NCBI GenBank assembly: GCA_022616535.1
Contig: JAKEEM010000027.1
Span: forward strand, 1 to 36,479
Direction of reading: 5' to 3'
DNA length: 36,479 nt
DNA from: Chlorobiota bacterium
GTDB lineage: Bacteria > Bacteroidota > Ignavibacteria > Tepidaquicellales > OLB5
The position numbers were made by a program, and so were the translations under genes. The notes under the pieces were generated by a model. The model made no database searches, was not told the origin of the DNA, and saw only the letters and a program-made list of their open reading frames with translations. Positions 7,647 to 15,340 of this stretch are shown piece by piece. Position 1 is the first letter of the stretch. Each line of letters begins with the position of its first letter.

Positions 7647-8045
7647 CTATATTTGCTTATCTGGTTGTATTAAAGAAGTAAATGTGAATTTTTTGGCTCG
7701 GACTTTTACTGATGGCTCATTAACGCAAACGGTTTCTTCTAAAACAAACTTTGCAAATAGTAATTCATTGTGACTAATAAGTGGCTCGGCTTGTGGGTGG
7801 TAAAATAAGTCTATTTCCTGTATGAGTTTATCGTGGTTTTTCTTACCCAAAATGTTAAAAGCATAATCATTGAATTGGACTTGCAGGTCAAATTTGGTAA
7901 AGTATGCTGTGGGTTTAAATTTATTTATATAGTTCTTTATGGCTTTAACTTGTAAATGAAATTTCTGTGTTTTTATTTCGTTCAATAACTTTATTATTTC
8001 GTCGGCATACTCTGTGCGGGTTTTATAATTTCTTTTGCTCATCAC
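7647..8045 (-). CDS. unknown island protein, N-terminal half of an amber-split gene
   Basis: 132 residues, starting at GTG 8045 or, more likely, ATG 8042 (MSKRNYKTRTEYADEI). Lysine-rich, predicted mixed helical; no catalytic motif seen. Its start overlaps the end of the upstream gene (8023-8760) by about 20 bp, so the two are translationally coupled. It ends at a TAG after which the same frame stays open for another 104 codons (see 7332-7607). The partner gene has a similar style and composition, which suggests a co-inherited pair of island-specific proteins. Confidence 0.6.
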   Translation of the reverse strand: MMSKRNYKTRTEYADEIIKLLNEIKTQKFHLQVKAIKNYINKFKPTAYFTKFDLQVQFNDYAFNILGKKNHDKLIQEIDLFYHPQAEPLISHNELLFAKFVLEETVCVNEPSVKVRAKKFTFTSLIQPDKQI

Positions 8046-8760
8046 CGTTTTTTAATTTAATTCTACTTACTTTTAGCTCCTTTTCTTTTTCAATTTGGGT
8101 TTTAAAATATTTATTTACCATTTTTTGTATAGTTAGTTTATTTGGTTTACCGCCATTGTCTTTAAGTTTTCTAAAAAAATATTCTGTATTTTCTTTGGGG
8201 TTATAGTGCGGATGAATATATTTAGCTAAAGCATCTAATTTCAGAAACCCTTTGGCAGCATTAAAAAAATCATGCCCCTTAGAATAACCGGAATAACTTG
8301 TAAAAATCATTTCCGTTAACAAAGGGTGGGCTTTTAAAAAATCACTGTATGCTTTAAGGTCTTCATCGCGATTAATCAATTGTTCTAAAGTCAACTCCCA
8401 GTCCGGGAGCCAAACGGTTTTTACTTTGTTTAATCTTATTACGCAGAAAAGCGCCTGCTCATAAGCAAGCTTATTAAACTCTGTATCAGTTCTATGATTT
8501 CCGATATGGTAAAAACCAACTACAAAAGGTAAACGGCGACGCAAGGTTTTGTTATTAAAAGCTTCAGGTGTTAGATTTATGTACATATAGTGACTTATCC
8601 AGCGTTTTAATTCATCAAGGGTTAAATAGTTTGTTTCCTTGAATTGTTTTATATAATCATTTGTTTTATTTATTAACTCAGTTATGGTTCTGCTTCCTCG
8701 AATAAATACTTGAATTTCTTCTTGGACCTCACCAATACCCTTATATTTTTTGTTTGGCAT
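8023..8760 (-). CDS. unknown island protein
   Basis: About 245 residues from the ATG at 8760 (MPNKKYKGIGEV), chosen because AAAGGAG lies 6 nt before it; the frame stays open to 8847, but that extension looks non-coding. No family recognised. The protein is basic and soluble, with aromatic-rich stretches ('HYMYINLTPEAF', 'VVGFYHIGNHRTD', 'KYIHPHYNPKENTEYFF') and a lysine-rich C-terminus. It heads a minus-strand unit with the amber-split gene and possibly integrase 1, divergent from the methylase cassette. A DNA-binding or accessory role in the element is possible but not shown by any motif. Confidence 0.7.
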   Translation of the reverse strand: MPNKKYKGIGEVQEEIQVFIRGSRTITELINKTNDYIKQFKETNYLTLDELKRWISHYMYINLTPEAFNNKTLRRRLPFVVGFYHIGNHRTDTEFNKLAYEQALFCVIRLNKVKTVWLPDWELTLEQLINRDEDLKAYSDFLKAHPLLTEMIFTSYSGYSKGHDFFNAAKGFLKLDALAKYIHPHYNPKENTEYFFRKLKDNGGKPNKLTIQKMVNKYFKTQIEKEKELKVSRIKLKNGDEQKKL

Positions 8761-8852
8761 TCCCAGCTCCTTTCTTTTAAAAAAAAATAAGTTAAAAATA
8801 ACAACAAAATTTAAACTATTAAATGAAAAGAAATGGCTGAGTATCAAACTTT

Positions 8853-8879
8853 AAGAGTATTTATGGACAATATACTCTT
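8853..8879. promoter_or_regulatory. inverted repeat in the divergent control region
   Basis: AAGAGTAT (8853-8860) and ATACTCTT (8872-8879) form a perfect 8-bp inverted repeat with an 11-nt spacer, a shape typical of a dimeric regulator site. It lies in the 285-bp gene-free region between the divergent unknown genes and the methylase cassette. In the same region TATCTTTG at 9041-9048 matches the FCB -7 box, but it overlaps the proposed methylase start codon. Confidence 0.4.
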
Positions 8880-9045
8880 TAAATCAGTAGGATTTTTTAG
8901 ATACAGCCCAGTTTCATATTCCGATTTTTTTTTAACATTGTAAGGCGTTAAAGGAAGTTAGTGCTAAATGGCAGGGTTAGGAATTTAACTTTAATAATCT
9001 TATGATTTTTTATATATTTCGCTTCATTCTAAAATTTATTTATCT

Positions 9046-10401
9046 TTGGTTAATTTTGACGCGCATATTAATAGGTTTATAAGTAATTATTCTAAAAGGA
9101 AACAAATACAAGAAGTTTCATTCAGAGAAATTGTAAATGATTTAAAGCTAGAACGAGCAACACATTTAATTCATTCATATCCCGCGAAATTGTTAACACT
9201 TATCCCCTATTTTTTTTTAAATAATAATATCTTTTCCAAAAAAGGTGATAAAATATTGGACCCTTTCTGCGGTTCTGGAACAGTACTTTTAGAAGCTCAG
9301 ATTGCTTCCCGATATTCTTTTGGAATTGATAGCAACCCGTTGGCGCGGTTAATTACAAAGGTTAAAACAGAAACTTATAAGATAAGGTTGTTGGAGGAGT
9401 ACAAAAAAAAGATTCTTAAAAATTACAAAAGTATTCAAATTAATGAACATGATTTTGTTGAATTTGATAATATCGATTTTTGGTATTCTAAAAGAATTAA
9501 AAGAGAATTGACAAAAATCTTATTTTCAATTAATCAAATAAATAATGATAAGTATAAGAATTTCTTTCTTGTTTGCTTTTCCAATTGTGTAAGGAAAGTT
9601 AGTTTCGCTGACCCGAAGATTTCTGTTCCAGTAAAGTTAGATTTGGAAAGATACGATGCAAGGACTAAATTTTACAAAAAGATTGAAAAAAGGGTCAATT
9701 ATGTTAAAAAGGTGAGAGTCATAAAAAAATACGAAGAAATAATGAATAACAATATTGATAGAATGGCAGAGAAAAACGAAATTGTAAATCGCAATTATAA
9801 ATCATTTCTGATTTCTGATGACGTACGTAACTTTGTAAACCATGAATCGAAAAAATCAATGGTTGGTAAAATTGAAAAAGAATCCATGAATTTAATCATC
9901 ACCTCACCCCCATATGCCGGTGCACAAAAATATATCAGAGCATCCAAGTTGAATTTATCCTGGCTGGGCATTGCACAAAATGGTACTTTAAAAAATTTAG
10001 ACCAAATGACGATTGGAAGAGAAAACTACCAAACTGATGCTTATAAGGAATTACTAGAAACCAATATCGAGGCTGCCGATAGACTATTAAAAAAAATTCA
10101 TAAATTAAATCCCTTACGTGCTCATATTGCAGCAAACTATTTAAATGAAATGCGGAATGCTTTAAACGAAATTGTAAATGCCTTAAAAACGGGAGGCTAT
10201 TTAGTATTAATAATTGGAAATAATAATTTATGTGGCTATGAATTTAAAACACATAATTATTTGACTTATATTTTAGAGGATTTGGGCCTAAAAGTAATTT
10301 TTAAACTAGTTGACGATATTAAATCTTATGGATTGATGACTAAACGAAATAAAACAGCTGATATAATAAATAGAGAATGGGTTTTGGTCTTTGAAAAATG
10401 A
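9046..10401 (+). CDS. DNA methyltransferase (amino-methylating, SPPY type)
   Basis: About 451 residues. SAM-binding motif I is ILDPFCGSGTVLLEA (DPFCGSGT 72-79), followed by 'GIDSNPLA', and the catalytic motif IV is TSPPY at 286-290, then 'ALKTGGYLVLIIGNN' and a C-terminal 'NREWVLVFEK'. Motif I before motif IV and S/TPPY mean an N6-adenine or N4-cytosine DNA methylase; about 200 residues between the motifs may hold target recognition. 'HSYPAKL' near 43-49 is a usual N-terminal mark of this family, so the start must lie upstream; only a TTG at 9046 fits. It is the first gene of the five-gene cassette. Likely role: marking self DNA. No restriction nuclease is recognised alongside it. Confidence 0.85.
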   Translation: MVNFDAHINRFISNYSKRKQIQEVSFREIVNDLKLERATHLIHSYPAKLLTLIPYFFLNNNIFSKKGDKILDPFCGSGTVLLEAQIASRYSFGIDSNPLARLITKVKTETYKIRLLEEYKKKILKNYKSIQINEHDFVEFDNIDFWYSKRIKRELTKILFSINQINNDKYKNFFLVCFSNCVRKVSFADPKISVPVKLDLERYDARTKFYKKIEKRVNYVKKVRVIKKYEEIMNNNIDRMAEKNEIVNRNYKSFLISDDVRNFVNHESKKSMVGKIEKESMNLIITSPPYAGAQKYIRASKLNLSWLGIAQNGTLKNLDQMTIGRENYQTDAYKELLETNIEAADRLLKKIHKLNPLRAHIAANYLNEMRNALNEIVNALKTGGYLVLIIGNNNLCGYEFKTHNYLTYILEDLGLKVIFKLVDDIKSYGLMTKRNKTADIINREWVLVFEK

Positions 10402-10408
10402 CAACATT

Positions 10409-11350
10409 ATGATGACTTGCAATAAAGAAGAGCTTTACCTGAAATTACAAATTTTGAATAAAACCCTCTGGGAAAATAAGGCTTATAAAAAGCAAATTGA
10501 CCGGTGGTTAAATAATTTTATCGGCACTTTCAATGATAACAATGATGAAAAATTGCATGCATTATATCTTTTATCTTTGTTCATGTATTTTGGTCACTAT
10601 CAGATCAGAGAGTTATTGAGGTCATTATATAGAGATGTTTTTAAATATCCTATAATCGCTAGATTGAGGAGAGAGAATAATGATACTAAGGATTTAGATT
10701 TACTTGAACAAAAATTTATAGAAGAATTGAATAAAACTAGGTTTTTGCCTATTGGTAACCCTTCAGAAAGCGGGAGCCACGTGTTATATTATTTTAGACA
10801 AGAAAATGATCTTGAAAAAGACTTATTTATAAATTCTCATGAGATTTTCACAAGAGATCGAAATACAGGAGAGGTAAAATTAAAAAATACTGATATTAAT
10901 AGATATATTTTCATTGATGATTTTTGCGGCTCTGGTCATCAAGCAGAAGAATATTCACTAAATATTGTTGAAGATATTATTGACAATAAAAAAGATGTAG
11001 AAATATACTATTATACATTATTTGGTTCCACCGATGGGCTTAAACATATTAAAAGTAAAACAAAATTCATTCCTAAATGTATATTTGAGTTGGATGAATC
11101 CTTTAAGTGCTTTTCTGTCGATTCTAGATATTTTTATGTTAATTATACAAATATAGATAAAAATTTTGCAGAAAGTTTTTGTAAGGAATATGGTTTAAGG
11201 ATAGCCCCAATTTATCCATTGGGCTATGATAATAGCCAGTTACTGATAGGATTTTCACATAATATTCCTGACAATACTCTACCAATAATTTGGGGAGAAT
11301 CTTTACAAGACGAAATAGTGCCTATGTTCAAGAGATATCATAAATTATAG
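10409..11350 (+). CDS. phosphoribosyltransferase-like protein
   Basis: About 313 residues from ATG 10409 (8 nt after the methylase stop; the frame is open from TTG 10391). The N-terminal third is helical. The core has 'RYIFIDDFCGSGHQAEEYS', which fits the type I PRTase PRPP loop (hydrophobic strand, two acidic residues, then a small-residue loop), preceded by 'GNPSESGSHVLYYF' and followed by 'IYYYTLFGS'. It is far from housekeeping purine/pyrimidine PRTases, so the substrate is unknown. It resembles PRTase domains that comparative-genomic surveys have linked to a P-loop ATPase in prokaryotic conflict systems (I believe called PRTase-CE; from memory). Position between methylase and ATPase supports a shared system. 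Confidence 0.65.
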   Translation: MMTCNKEELYLKLQILNKTLWENKAYKKQIDRWLNNFIGTFNDNNDEKLHALYLLSLFMYFGHYQIRELLRSLYRDVFKYPIIARLRRENNDTKDLDLLEQKFIEELNKTRFLPIGNPSESGSHVLYYFRQENDLEKDLFINSHEIFTRDRNTGEVKLKNTDINRYIFIDDFCGSGHQAEEYSLNIVEDIIDNKKDVEIYYYTLFGSTDGLKHIKSKTKFIPKCIFELDESFKCFSVDSRYFYVNYTNIDKNFAESFCKEYGLRIAPIYPLGYDNSQLLIGFSHNIPDNTLPIIWGESLQDEIVPMFKRYHKL

Positions 11351-11364
11351 AATGTTTCATAAAC

Positions 11365-13380
11365 ATGAATAAAGGTTTAGGAAATCCATTTTTGATTACG
11401 AAAGCTGTGCATTTAAGTAATGAACAAATACTTGAATACTGGACAGATTTAACTAAAAATGCTGGCGGTTTTAAAAATATGATAAAACCAACCAATACCA
11501 TGCCAATTTATATCTTAGGAGGAAAAGGTAGTGGTAAAACACATCTGATGAGATATTTTTCTTATCAGTCTCAGATTTTAAGACATAAAAATAGAATTTT
11601 AGATTTGTTAAATAAAGAAAAATACATCGGAATATATTCACTATTTAGTGGTTTGAATTCGTCTAGGTTTTCAAACAAAGGATTTGATGATGAAACTTGG
11701 AAGCCTGTCTTTGAGTATTATTTTGAATTATGGTTGACATCTGAACTTTTAATAATTTTAAATGACATATTCAATAAGTTGGCTCTGAAAATTGAAAATA
11801 ACATTTGTAAAAAAATTAAGTCTCTCTTTGATTGCAAAATTGTTTCAAGATTTGATACAATAAATGAGCTTCAAGGGTTTATTTCTGATTTAATGAGGGA
11901 AATAAACATTTCGGTCAATAACTCCAAACCTAAAGAAATAGAGATCAAAGTAAGCAGGGGAAATTTAATATTCGGAATCCCAGAACTTGTTCAAAAAAAT
12001 ATATACGATTTTAAAAATGTCAATTTTTTGTATTTATTAGATGAATTTGAAAAGCTCGTAGAATATCAACAAAAATATATAAATACAATTGTTTGGGAGA
12101 GAAAAAATCCAACTTCTTTTAGGATTGGTTCTAGGTTATATGGTTTCAAGACAACCAATACTTATAATGCTGATGAAAAAATTAAGAAAGGTTCAGAATA
12201 TAATGAAGTAATACTTGATAACGAATTACGAAAAGACGAAAAAAAATATGTTGAGTTTGCGAAGAGATTATGTATAAAAAGGCTTTATGCTAAGGGTTAT
12301 TTTACAAGCAGTGGTGAGGAAAATATAAAAAGATTAGGAAACTTTTTTGAAGAATTCGATGAATACACTTTTTTGAACAAGGTAAAGGATAAATCATTAA
12401 TTAAAGAATTGTCTTATTTTGATAGACTTAGGAAACAATTAAATATTTATTTTACAAAGGAAAAAAATATTAATGGTTCCTCTATTATTGAAGAAATTAT
12501 TAATAACTTGAAAGTACCTACTAATCCTTTACATGAAAAAGCAAAAATACTATTTTTTTATATTCAATGGAATAAATCTAACAATAAATTACTAAAAATT
12601 TCAAAAATTGTTAAGAATGAATATACTAAGTTTATAAAAGGAGTCCAAAACTCCAAATTCGGTATTTTGATAGGTCATTATAGAGGCGATATGATGGCTC
12701 AATTATTAAAGGGTAGCAGAGAAAAAATTGTTTATACTGGTTTAAATACATTTATCGAAATATCATGGGGAATTCCCAGAAATTTAATAATTATTCTTTA
12801 TGAGATTTTTGAATCATCCTTGTATAATGGTGAAAAACCTTTTACGGAGGATAATAAAATATCAATAGAATCTCAAACCCTAGGCGTTTTAAATGGTTGT
12901 AAATGGTTTGAAGATGATTCGGATATCGGAGGAAAGAAGGGGAAATTAATTTTCAATTGTTTATATAGGTTGGTCAATCTATTAAAAGAAATAAGATACT
13001 CTGATAAACCATCCGAATGTTCTGTTTCATCATTTAGTATAAATGAAAATGACTTATCAATAGACTCCAAAAATATAATCGACTTAATGAATCAACATTC
13101 TATTCTTGTTGAGCTTAGGTTTAGAAAAAATAAGAATAGCAAGATTGTAAAAAAATCGTATCAGGTAAATAGAATGTTAGCCCCATTATGGGACTTACCT
13201 CTTTCAAGGAGAGGAGTTATACAACTTAATAAGAGTTTGGCTAACTCAATTTTTGACTATAGCCAGCACAAAGATTATGATAAAATAAAAGCGAAGATAA
13301 TTAAAAAAATGAATGCGCCTTTTAAGATGAAAGGCGAGCTTGTTGATTATTCACAACTAGTCATACCGGGTTTTGAATAG
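11365..13380 (+). CDS. large P-loop ATPase of the methylase/PRTase cassette
   Basis: 671 residues. Walker A is GGKGSGKTH at 52-60 and Walker B is FLYLLDEFEKL at 221-231, followed by a long helical region and a C-terminal part with winged-helix-like spacing (about 560-660). 'RIGSRLYGFKT' shortly after Walker B could be the sensor strand. The layout (N-terminal NTPase with a conserved NPF start, C-terminal helical/wHTH domain) fits AAA+/STAND-like or ORC/Cdc6-like ATPases seen in defence islands. It starts at ATG 11365, 14 nt after the PRTase stop. Probable role: sensing or DNA-loading motor of the system; this is inference. Strongly A+T-rich and lysine/asparagine-rich. Confidence 0.7.
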   Translation: MNKGLGNPFLITKAVHLSNEQILEYWTDLTKNAGGFKNMIKPTNTMPIYILGGKGSGKTHLMRYFSYQSQILRHKNRILDLLNKEKYIGIYSLFSGLNSSRFSNKGFDDETWKPVFEYYFELWLTSELLIILNDIFNKLALKIENNICKKIKSLFDCKIVSRFDTINELQGFISDLMREINISVNNSKPKEIEIKVSRGNLIFGIPELVQKNIYDFKNVNFLYLLDEFEKLVEYQQKYINTIVWERKNPTSFRIGSRLYGFKTTNTYNADEKIKKGSEYNEVILDNELRKDEKKYVEFAKRLCIKRLYAKGYFTSSGEENIKRLGNFFEEFDEYTFLNKVKDKSLIKELSYFDRLRKQLNIYFTKEKNINGSSIIEEIINNLKVPTNPLHEKAKILFFYIQWNKSNNKLLKISKIVKNEYTKFIKGVQNSKFGILIGHYRGDMMAQLLKGSREKIVYTGLNTFIEISWGIPRNLIIILYEIFESSLYNGEKPFTEDNKISIESQTLGVLNGCKWFEDDSDIGGKKGKLIFNCLYRLVNLLKEIRYSDKPSECSVSSFSINENDLSIDSKNIIDLMNQHSILVELRFRKNKNSKIVKKSYQVNRMLAPLWDLPLSRRGVIQLNKSLANSIFDYSQHKDYDKIKAKIIKKMNAPFKMKGELVDYSQLVIPGFE

Positions 13381-13381
13381 T

Positions 13382-14362
13382 ATGGATTTTTCAATATTTT
13401 ATAAAGAAGAACTTCCTTTTAACGAACAATGGGATATTCAATGGGATTTATTTATTGCTGCGTATAATCCTAGCAATAGATGTAAATCGTTGTTCGATAA
13501 AGTTAAGGCGGATTCCATCTACTCAATCCTGTTACCTGAATATGAATTTGAATTTTCAGAAGTCCCTAATGATTATGGAAATATTAAATACTTTAAAACT
13601 AAACGATCAAGTGAAAAAATATTAGTGGAAAACTTCTTTGGTTTTATAAATCAAAATTTAGCTGAGTTGAAAATATGTTTAGATATGACTGGGTTTATGA
13701 GACCGCAATATATGTATATTTTAAAATATTTATATGATAGGAACATAAAAAGATTTGATGTACTTTATGCTGAACCGTTGGAATACAAGAATAAGGAAAA
13801 CACAATGTTTTCTGATGAATATTTGGAAGAGATTAGGCAGGTTAACGGTTACGAAGGAAATCACTTGGTCGGTAATACTAATGAATTATTGATAGTAGGG
13901 AGTGGCTATGACCATAAGTTAATCAGAGGAGTGTGTGATAATAAAAAAAATGCAGAGGTAATTCAGATTTATGGCTTTCCTTCACTAAAAGCCGATATGA
14001 TTCAACAAAATATTTTAAGAGCTTACAAAGCAATTTATGAAATAAGTAATGTTTATAATTATGATGATGAAGAAATATTTTGGATAAATCCGAATATTTA
14101 TTATGCTCCTGCAAATGATCCTTTTGTAACAGCTAATCTTTTAGATAAAATAATAGAAAAAAATGAAAAGAGTAGTGAAAGACTTAATATATATTTAAGT
14201 CCTTTATCATCTAAACCTCAAACACTAGGTTTTGCTCTTTATTATCTTTGGAATTGTATTAACAAACCTATAAGTATTATATTTCCTATTCCAGAAAGAT
14301 ATGAGAGGGAAACAACAAAAGGCATAGCACGAATATGGAAATATACTATTGAATTCCCGTGA
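13382..14362 (+). CDS. unrecognised fourth cassette protein, Rossmann-like patterns
   Basis: About 326 residues from ATG 13382 (1 nt after the ATPase TAG; a TTG at 13373 is also in frame). I do not recognise the family. Visible patterns: 'LKICLDMTGFMRPQYMYIL' near 105-125 and 'LNIYLSPLSSKPQTLGFAL' near 280, both strand-loop-helix units with a small/polar loop, and 'ELLIVGSGYDHKLI' in between. This looks like a repeated Rossmannoid alpha/beta fold, reminiscent of nucleotide- or ligand-sensing domains such as CARF, but without a diagnostic motif. No catalytic residues can be named. Its stop overlaps the thyX start (GTGA), so it belongs firmly to the cassette. Confidence 0.65.
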   Translation: MDFSIFYKEELPFNEQWDIQWDLFIAAYNPSNRCKSLFDKVKADSIYSILLPEYEFEFSEVPNDYGNIKYFKTKRSSEKILVENFFGFINQNLAELKICLDMTGFMRPQYMYILKYLYDRNIKRFDVLYAEPLEYKNKENTMFSDEYLEEIRQVNGYEGNHLVGNTNELLIVGSGYDHKLIRGVCDNKKNAEVIQIYGFPSLKADMIQQNILRAYKAIYEISNVYNYDDEEIFWINPNIYYAPANDPFVTANLLDKIIEKNEKSSERLNIYLSPLSSKPQTLGFALYYLWNCINKPISIIFPIPERYERETTKGIARIWKYTIEFP

Positions 14363-15243
14363 GTGAATTTGATTTAAAAATAGGCATGGAATATAAGATT
14401 CTTGACGATGGCTTTATCCGAGTAGTAGATTACATGGGTTCAGATGAATCAATTGTACAAGCCGCAAGGATTTCTTTTGGGGAAGGAACAAAAAAAACCC
14501 ACGAAGACAGAGGGTTGATAAGATATTTGATGAGACACCATCATACAACACCATTTGAGATGTGTGAAATTAAGTTCCATGTTAGAGTACCAATGGATTG
14601 CTGGAGGCAATGGATTAGGCATAGAACGGCAAATGTCAATGAGTATTCAACACGGTATTCAGTTGCAATTGATTCTGCCCAAAAGACAAAACCTGATAAG
14701 TGGAGAACTCAATCATATAAGAACAAACAAGGAAGTGGGGAGTATATAGATGAGGAAGTAGGCAGGATTTTTACTGAAAAGGAGCACGAATTGCATGAAA
14801 AAATGAGAGAAGTATACGAAGAAAGACTAAAACAGGGTATCGCCCGTGAGCAGGCTAGAAAGGATCTACCACTTTGTACCTATACAGAGGCTTATTGGAA
14901 AATAGATTTACATAATTTATTTCATTTTCTTGCATTAAGAATGGATAAACACGCACAGTATGAAATTAGAAGCTATGCAAATATAATAGGAAATGAAATT
15001 GTAGCTAAATGGTGTCCTTTAGCATGGGAAGCATTTAAGGACTATAGGTTAAATGCCTTAACCTTATCAAGAATAGAATGGCAAATCATTTCCTTAATAT
15101 TATCCGGGAAAGAAAGTGAAGGAATAAGTTTTTTGCAAAAAGAAGGCTTATTACCTAAAGATTTTAAAGAGTTAAAGAAGAATAGAGAAAGAGAAGAATT
15201 AGAAGAAAAAATGCAATTGTTGAATATAAAAATTCCTTGGTAA
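14359..15243 (+). CDS. thyX: flavin-dependent thymidylate synthase ThyX
   Basis: 294 residues. It has the diagnostic ThyX motif RHR-x7-S (Arg87-His88-Arg89 ... Ser97, in 'RHRTANVNEYSTRY'), the usual N-terminus 'LDDGFIRVVDYMGSDESIVQAAR', and the helical C-terminal 'LFHFLALRMDKHAQYEIRSYA' region (cited in part). The enzyme methylates dUMP to dTMP with methylene-THF and NAD(P)H through FAD. The start is GTG 14359, inside the stop of the previous gene; an ATG at 14386 would also give a full domain. It is the last cassette gene and is followed by a strong terminator. A metabolic gene translationally coupled to a methylase/ATPase/PRTase set is odd. It may supply or alter nucleotides, or simply be cargo. 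Confidence 0.95.
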   Translation: MSEFDLKIGMEYKILDDGFIRVVDYMGSDESIVQAARISFGEGTKKTHEDRGLIRYLMRHHHTTPFEMCEIKFHVRVPMDCWRQWIRHRTANVNEYSTRYSVAIDSAQKTKPDKWRTQSYKNKQGSGEYIDEEVGRIFTEKEHELHEKMREVYEERLKQGIAREQARKDLPLCTYTEAYWKIDLHNLFHFLALRMDKHAQYEIRSYANIIGNEIVAKWCPLAWEAFKDYRLNALTLSRIEWQIISLILSGKESEGISFLQKEGLLPKDFKELKKNREREELEEKMQLLNIKIPW

Positions 15244-15248
15244 GTAAA

Positions 15249-15277
15249 AAAGGGGCGTTAAGCCCCTTTAAGTTTTT
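15249..15277. terminator. bidirectional terminator between thyX and the T9SS gene
   Basis: AAAGGGGC (15249-15256) pairs with GCCCCTTT (15262-15269). T-rich sequence follows on the plus strand (AAGTTTTT) and a run of T on the minus strand. Two more hairpins follow at 15288-15306 (GATTGCC/GGCAATC) and 15312-15326 (CCCCTT/AAGGGG). They end the cassette and the convergent secreted-protein gene. Confidence 0.75.
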
Positions 15278-15340
15278 AGACCCCTTCGATTGCCCTTAAG
15301 GCAATCACTTCCCCTTTGAAAGGGGCAGAGTGCATTTAAC

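Noticed and set aside
8761-8847. N-terminal extension of the unknown gene at 8023-8760
   Set aside because: AAAGGAG at correct distance marks ATG 8760; the extension is A+T-rich low-complexity sequence.
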